The notes beneath the pieces are model-generated. The model saw only the letters and a program-made list of their open reading frames with translations, was not told the origin of the DNA and did no database searches. Position numbers and translations under genes: made by a program. DNA of 64,000 nucleotides from CAVSJJ01 sp963771015 (lineage in GTDB: Bacteria > Actinomycetota > Actinomycetes > Actinomycetales > Dermatophilaceae). The stretch is taken from NCBI GenBank assembly GCA_963771015.1, contig CAVYRN010000007.1:186001-250000 (forward strand). The letters run 5' to 3'. Shown here piece by piece: positions 60,492-64,000 of this stretch (its first letter is position 1; each line of letters opens with the position of its first letter).

Positions 60492-62768
60492 ATGACCACG
60501 ACCAGCGACACCCCCGCCCCGACCCCGGTGGCCGGCCCCGCCACCGCCGACGGTATGCCGTCGGCGGGCAACGAGATCGACCTCGCCATCACCGGGATGA
60601 CCTGCGCCTCCTGCTCGTCGCGCATCGAGCGCAAGCTGAGCAAGCTCGACGGCGTGGAGGCCGTGGTCAACCTCGCGACCGAGAAGGCCACCATCCGGTT
60701 CACCGGCGACATGACCCTCGAGAAGATCCTCGCCACCGTGCACAACACCGGCTACGGCGCCACCGTCATCGAGCCCGACGAGGGCGCCGGAGGCGGAAAC
60801 CCGATGACCGACGACGTCGCCCCCGCCGACGTCCTCAAGACCCGCGCCATCGTCTCGGCCGTCCTCGCCGTTCCCGTCGTCATCCTCGCCATGGTGCCCG
60901 GCATCCACGTGAGCGGCGGGCCGTGGATCCAGCTCATCCTCACGACGCCGATCGTCGCCTGGGCGGCCTGGCCGTTCCACCGCGCCGCCGCCATCACGGC
61001 GCGGCACCTCTCGTCGACGATGGACACCCTTGTCTCCCTCGGCGTGCTCGCGGCCTACGGCTGGTCGACGGTCGCGGTGCTCACCGGTACCGCCACCGAG
61101 GGGATGACGGCGATGGCCGGCGAGCAGTCCGGCAGCCGGCACCTGTACTTCGAGACCGCCGCGGTCGTCACGACCTTCCTCCTCATCGGCCGGTGGCTCG
61201 AGGCGCGTGCGAAGCGGAGCGGCAAGGAGGCCATGGAGAGCCTCATGCACCTCGGGGCCAAGGAGGTCTCGGTGCTCCGACCGACGAGCGACGGCGGCAC
61301 GACCGAGGAGCGCGTCGGGATCGAGACTCTCGCCGTCGGCAACCGGTTCGTCGTCCGGCCCGGCGAGAAGATCGCGACCGACGGGGTCGTCCTCGAGGGG
61401 AACAGCGCCATCGACGCCTCGCTCATCACCGGCGAGTCGGTCCCCGTCGACGTCGGCGAGGGCGCCGACGTGACCGGGGGGACGATCAACACGAGCGGGC
61501 GGCTCATCGTCCGGGCGACCCGGGTCGGGCGGGACACGACGCTCGCCGGCATCGCCCGGCTCGTCGAGAAGGCCCAGACCGGCAAGGCCGATGTCCAGCG
61601 CCTGGCGGACCGGATCTCGGCGGTGTTCGTCCCCGTCGTGCTGGTCCTCGCCGCGCTCACCTTCGTCGGCTGGTGGGTCGGCACCGGCGACCCGTCGCGG
61701 GCCCTGGCGGTCGGCATCGCGGTGCTCATCATCGCCTGCCCGTGCTCGCTCGGCCTGGCCACACCGACCGCCCTTCTCGTCGGGACCGGTCGCGGCGCCC
61801 AGCTCGGCGTGCTCATCAAGGGCGCCCAGGTGCTCGAGAACACCCGACGGATCGACACCATCGTCCTCGACAAGACGGGCACCGTGACAACCGGCATCGC
61901 GACCCTCACCGAGATCGTCACCGCCGACCGGCTTCCCAAGGACGCCGCCCTGCGGACCGCCGCCGCCGTCGAGTCCGGCAGCGAGCACCCCATCGCGCGG
62001 GCGGTCGTCGCGGCGGCCAAGGCCCGCGGGCTCGAGGTCCCGTCGATCAGCGACTTCGTCAACCTCCCCGGGTCCGGCGCCACCGCGACGATCAAGGACA
62101 CCGTCATCACGGTCGGCCGGGCCGACCTCTTCACGACGATGCCGTCCGAGATCGCCACCGGGAGCCGGACCGGGACGACGGTGTGGCTCGGCTGGGAGGG
62201 ACGGGCCCGGGCCCGGCTCACCGTCGCCGACGAGGTGCGGCCGACCTCGGCCGCGGCGATCCGCGCGCTCAGCCGCGCCGGGCTCACGGCATACCTGCTG
62301 ACCGGCGACCACGAACGGGCAGCGCTCGCCGTCGCCGACGAGGTCGGCATCGGGGCCGGGCATGTCCTCGCCGACGTCCGGCCCGAGGACAAGCACGAGA
62401 CGATCCGCCGACTTCAGGCGGAGGGCCGGGTCGTCGCGATGGTCGGTGACGGCGTCAACGACGCCGCCGCGCTCGCCCAGGCCGACCTCGGGATGGCCAT
62501 GGGGTCGGGCACCGACGTGGCGGCCGAGTCCGCCGACATCGTCCTCATGCGCAGTGAGCTGACCGCCGTCGTCGACGCGATCGGGCTGTCACGCCGGACC
62601 CTCGAGATCGTCAAGCAGAACCTCACCTGGGCCTTCGGCTACAACTCCGCGGCCATCCCCCTGGCCATGGCGGGTCTGCTCAACCCGATGATCGCGGGCG
62701 CGGCGATGGCGATGTCGAGCGTCCTCGTCGTGACGAACAGCCTGCGGCTGCGCCGGTACGGACGCTGA
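60492..62768 (+). CDS. copA: Copper-exporting P1B-type ATPase
   Basis: A 758-residue Cu(I) exporter. One N-terminal metal-binding domain has GMTCASC (Cys38, Cys41). Membrane motif CPC is at 416-418, phosphorylation motif DKTGT at 460-464, SEHPIA for nucleotide binding and GDGVND near the end. Controlled by the adjacent CsoR. The cell thus expels excess Cu(I), complementing the CopD-CtaG copper gene at the left of the window. Confidence 0.96.
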   Translation: MTTTSDTPAPTPVAGPATADGMPSAGNEIDLAITGMTCASCSSRIERKLSKLDGVEAVVNLATEKATIRFTGDMTLEKILATVHNTGYGATVIEPDEGAGGGNPMTDDVAPADVLKTRAIVSAVLAVPVVILAMVPGIHVSGGPWIQLILTTPIVAWAAWPFHRAAAITARHLSSTMDTLVSLGVLAAYGWSTVAVLTGTATEGMTAMAGEQSGSRHLYFETAAVVTTFLLIGRWLEARAKRSGKEAMESLMHLGAKEVSVLRPTSDGGTTEERVGIETLAVGNRFVVRPGEKIATDGVVLEGNSAIDASLITGESVPVDVGEGADVTGGTINTSGRLIVRATRVGRDTTLAGIARLVEKAQTGKADVQRLADRISAVFVPVVLVLAALTFVGWWVGTGDPSRALAVGIAVLIIACPCSLGLATPTALLVGTGRGAQLGVLIKGAQVLENTRRIDTIVLDKTGTVTTGIATLTEIVTADRLPKDAALRTAAAVESGSEHPIARAVVAAAKARGLEVPSISDFVNLPGSGATATIKDTVITVGRADLFTTMPSEIATGSRTGTTVWLGWEGRARARLTVADEVRPTSAAAIRALSRAGLTAYLLTGDHERAALAVADEVGIGAGHVLADVRPEDKHETIRRLQAEGRVVAMVGDGVNDAAALAQADLGMAMGSGTDVAAESADIVLMRSELTAVVDAIGLSRRTLEIVKQNLTWAFGYNSAAIPLAMAGLLNPMIAGAAMAMSSVLVVTNSLRLRRYGR

Positions 62769-62780
62769 CCGGCCGGTCAG
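62765..62780. terminator. 16-base palindrome spanning both convergent stop codons
   Basis: CTGACCGGCCGGTCAG is a perfect palindrome. It contains the copA TGA (62766-62768) and the stop of the opposite gene (62777-62779). A shared tail-to-tail signal or terminator is likely, though coincidence of two TGA stops contributes. Confidence 0.5.
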
Positions 62781-63412
62781 ATGCTGACCTTGCCCTCCGG
62801 GGTGTCGAAGGTCACCGACATCAGGCCGGGCGTCCCGTGCGGGGCGACCCAGACGAAGTTGATGACCGAGGAGGTCGTGTCGGCGGGCAGGCCCAGCCAG
62901 TCGCGCACCCGGTCAGGGTCGCCCGCGATGGTCAGCGACTCGATGGTCACCTCGGTGTTGGCGTCCTCGGACGGGTGCGGTACACCGTCCTCCCACTGGA
63001 CGAAGAAGGGCAGCTGCGGGTCGGACTGGAGCCCCCGGACACCCAGCTGACGCCAGCGCAGCTCGACACCGTCGGGACGGTGCCGGTTGCCCTCGACCGA
63101 CTGGCGGCCCAGCCGGGACTCCTGCTCGGCGATGTTGTCCACCCGGACGACCCAGCCGAGCCAGCCTCCCCCGCACTCCGAGCGCTCGCGGACGATCTGG
63201 CCGAACGGAGCCTTGTCGGCGGCGGGGTGCTCGAGGACCTCGACGACCTCGACGTAGCGCTCATGGGCCAGCGGAAGGATGACGTTCCGGGTGCCGAACC
63301 TCGGGTGCACCCCTCCGTCGACCGGCCGGACGCCAATGAGCTTCGCGAGACGCTCGGCCGTGGCCTGGAGGCCGTCGTGCTCGGCGGCATAGACGACGTG
63401 GTCAACTCGCAT
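62777..63412 (-). CDS. VOC/glyoxalase-like domain protein
   Basis: A protein of about 211 residues. The N-terminal MRVDHVVYAAEHDGLQATAERLAKLIG matches the glyoxalase-like domain family; FGTRNVILPLAHERYVEVVEVL holds the first metal-side strand (each quoted in part). The second half is less conserved. An ATG nine bases upstream is possible; neither start has a good ribosome site. Function not assignable beyond the fold. Confidence 0.82.
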   Translation of the reverse strand: MRVDHVVYAAEHDGLQATAERLAKLIGVRPVDGGVHPRFGTRNVILPLAHERYVEVVEVLEHPAADKAPFGQIVRERSECGGGWLGWVVRVDNIAEQESRLGRQSVEGNRHRPDGVELRWRQLGVRGLQSDPQLPFFVQWEDGVPHPSEDANTEVTIESLTIAGDPDRVRDWLGLPADTTSSVINFVWVAPHGTPGLMSVTFDTPEGKVSI

Positions 63413-63508
63413 GCGGACCATCGTGGCACACGTTCAGGGGTGCCTTGGACACCGGTCCCCCACCTGGACCCACGGCTCCCCTCTCCCCGGCCGGGGCCGG
63501 TGGGACGC

Positions 63509-64000
63509 TCACGGCGTGCGCTGCCGCACTGCCTCGTAGAGGACGACGGCCGCCGAGGTCGCGACGTTGAGAGAGTTCGCCCGGCCCGACATGGGGATAC
63601 GGACACGAACGTCGGCGGCCCCGAGCAGGGCGTCGCTCAGACCGCCCTTCTCGGTCCCGACGGCGACGGCCACTCCCCCGCGGTAGTCGGCCTCGGTGTG
63701 CAGCAGGTCGGTGTCCGGCGTCGCCGCAACGAGGCGGATGCCGGTGTGCTGCAGCCATACGAGCACGTCGGCCGTGCTCGCACTCGCCACGGGCAGGGCG
63801 AAGACGGTGCCCTTGCTCGCGCGGACGACGTTGGGGTTCCCCCAGTCGGTCACCGGGTCGGCGGCGACGACCGCCGCGACGCCGGCGGCGTCGGCCGTCC
63901 GCATCATGGCACCGAGGTTGCCCGGCTTCTCGACGCCCTCACAGACCAGGACCAGCGGGTCCTCGGGCAGCGTGAGGCGGTCGAGACGACCGCCGACGGC
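63509..64000 (-). CDS. TrmH/SpoU-family RNA 2'-O-methyltransferase, N-terminus outside window
   Basis: The 163 C-terminal residues of a SPOUT methyltransferase. Motif 1 is PGNLGAMMRTADAAG, motif 2 VAVGTEKGGLS and motif 3 IPMSGRANSLNVATSAAVVLYEA (the trefoil-knot AdoMet site). It methylates a ribose of rRNA or tRNA; which one is unknown. The gene enters from the right edge. Confidence 0.9.
   Translation of the reverse strand, partial: AVGGRLDRLTLPEDPLVLVCEGVEKPGNLGAMMRTADAAGVAAVVAADPVTDWGNPNVVRASKGTVFALPVASASTADVLVWLQHTGIRLVAATPDTDLLHTEADYRGGVAVAVGTEKGGLSDALLGAADVRVRIPMSGRANSLNVATSAAVVLYEAVRQRTP

Larger units (their letters stand above)
1453..62294. repeat. Dispersed 8-mer GTATGCCG / CGGCATAC, about 41 copies
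   Basis: Hand scan finds the 7-mer GTATGCC or its complement 43 times, 41 of them followed by G on the GTATGCC strand. Examples start at 1453, 2506, 4071, 8624, 10861, 21013, 25398, 30659, 37053, 43908, 49539, 56378 and 60553. Composition predicts about two. Both orientations are about equal (23 and 20). It occurs in several reading frames, in intergenic DNA, and twice in one terminator hairpin. See findings. Confidence 0.75.

Noticed and set aside
1..64000. GTATGCCG as a mere Tyr-Ala codon-pair preference
   Set aside because: The word is also found in other frames (Arg-His-Thr, Gly-Ile-Pro with ATA, Val-Cys-Arg, Met-Pro) and between genes.
1..64000. CRISPR arrays, tRNA/rRNA genes and insertion sequences
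   Set aside because: No regularly spaced repeat units, no cloverleaf-type sequences and no transposase motifs were found by eye.

Overview
The window is very GC-rich, gene-dense and read equally on both strands. It looks like a chromosome segment of a Micrococcales actinobacterium, most probably close to Intrasporangiaceae. Pointers are the mycothiol-dependent-isomerase family gene, GTG/TTG starts, GTGA/ATGA operon overlaps, actinobacterial-type cydABDC and DtxR/IdeR-like boxes. The family placement is inference. I see no tRNA, rRNA, CRISPR array, IS element, integrase or prophage. All functions are read from translated sequence and motifs; no database search was possible.

Layout. 1-10.8 kb: a nitrilase-family enzyme cut by the window edge, a CopD-CtaG fusion, a mycothiol-type isomerase, a MarR-MFS efflux pair behind two dyad operators, a second MFS protein, and a TetR-ABC exporter operon. 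11.1-18.2 kb: a DEAD-box helicase and a complete peptide ABC importer (binding lipoprotein, two permeases, fused double ATPase) whose codon use differs from the rest. 18.4-29.3 kb: an acid and amino-acid catabolism block: glutaryl-CoA dehydrogenase and class III CoA-transferase, a branched-chain 2-oxoacid dehydrogenase operon (E1 alpha, E1 beta, E2, without E3) ending in an unrecognised 501-residue protein, an acyl-CoA ligase and an aromatic aminotransferase. 29.5-38.6 kb: a small membrane protein, a solute-binding/vWA fusion, galE, a LolA-like protein with an ABC exporter, and a 923-residue pyruvyltransferase/GT8 protein. 38.8-48.2 kb: a two-component system, then cydABDC followed without a break by a BlaI-type repressor and an M56 membrane protease. 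48.2-57.2 kb: an AIM24 protein, an orphan b6-type cytochrome b cluster, a MarR/FMN-reductase pair, a ketopantoate-reductase-like gene and feoABC. 57.3-64 kb: a low-MW phosphatase, a glyoxalase-like protein, purB, csoR-copA, another VOC-like protein and a TrmH-family methyltransferase cut by the window end.

Themes. Metal and respiratory control recur: Cu(I) (csoR-copA, CopD-CtaG), iron (feoABC and two DtxR-like boxes) and respiration (cydABDC and the orphan cytochrome b). Three observations stand out. First, the 8-mer GTATGCCG/CGGCATAC occurs about 41 times by hand count, roughly twenty times the composition expectation, in both orientations, in different reading frames and in intergenic hairpins, so it looks like a DNA-level signal. 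Second, the cyd operon carries its own BlaI/M56 pair and has BlaI-like TACTACA/TGTAGT dyads plus a CRP-type site in its promoter. Third, a three-gene cytochrome b6-like cluster lacks Rieske and cytochrome c partners and has a cysteine-free two-helix partner, suggesting an undescribed membrane redox complex.
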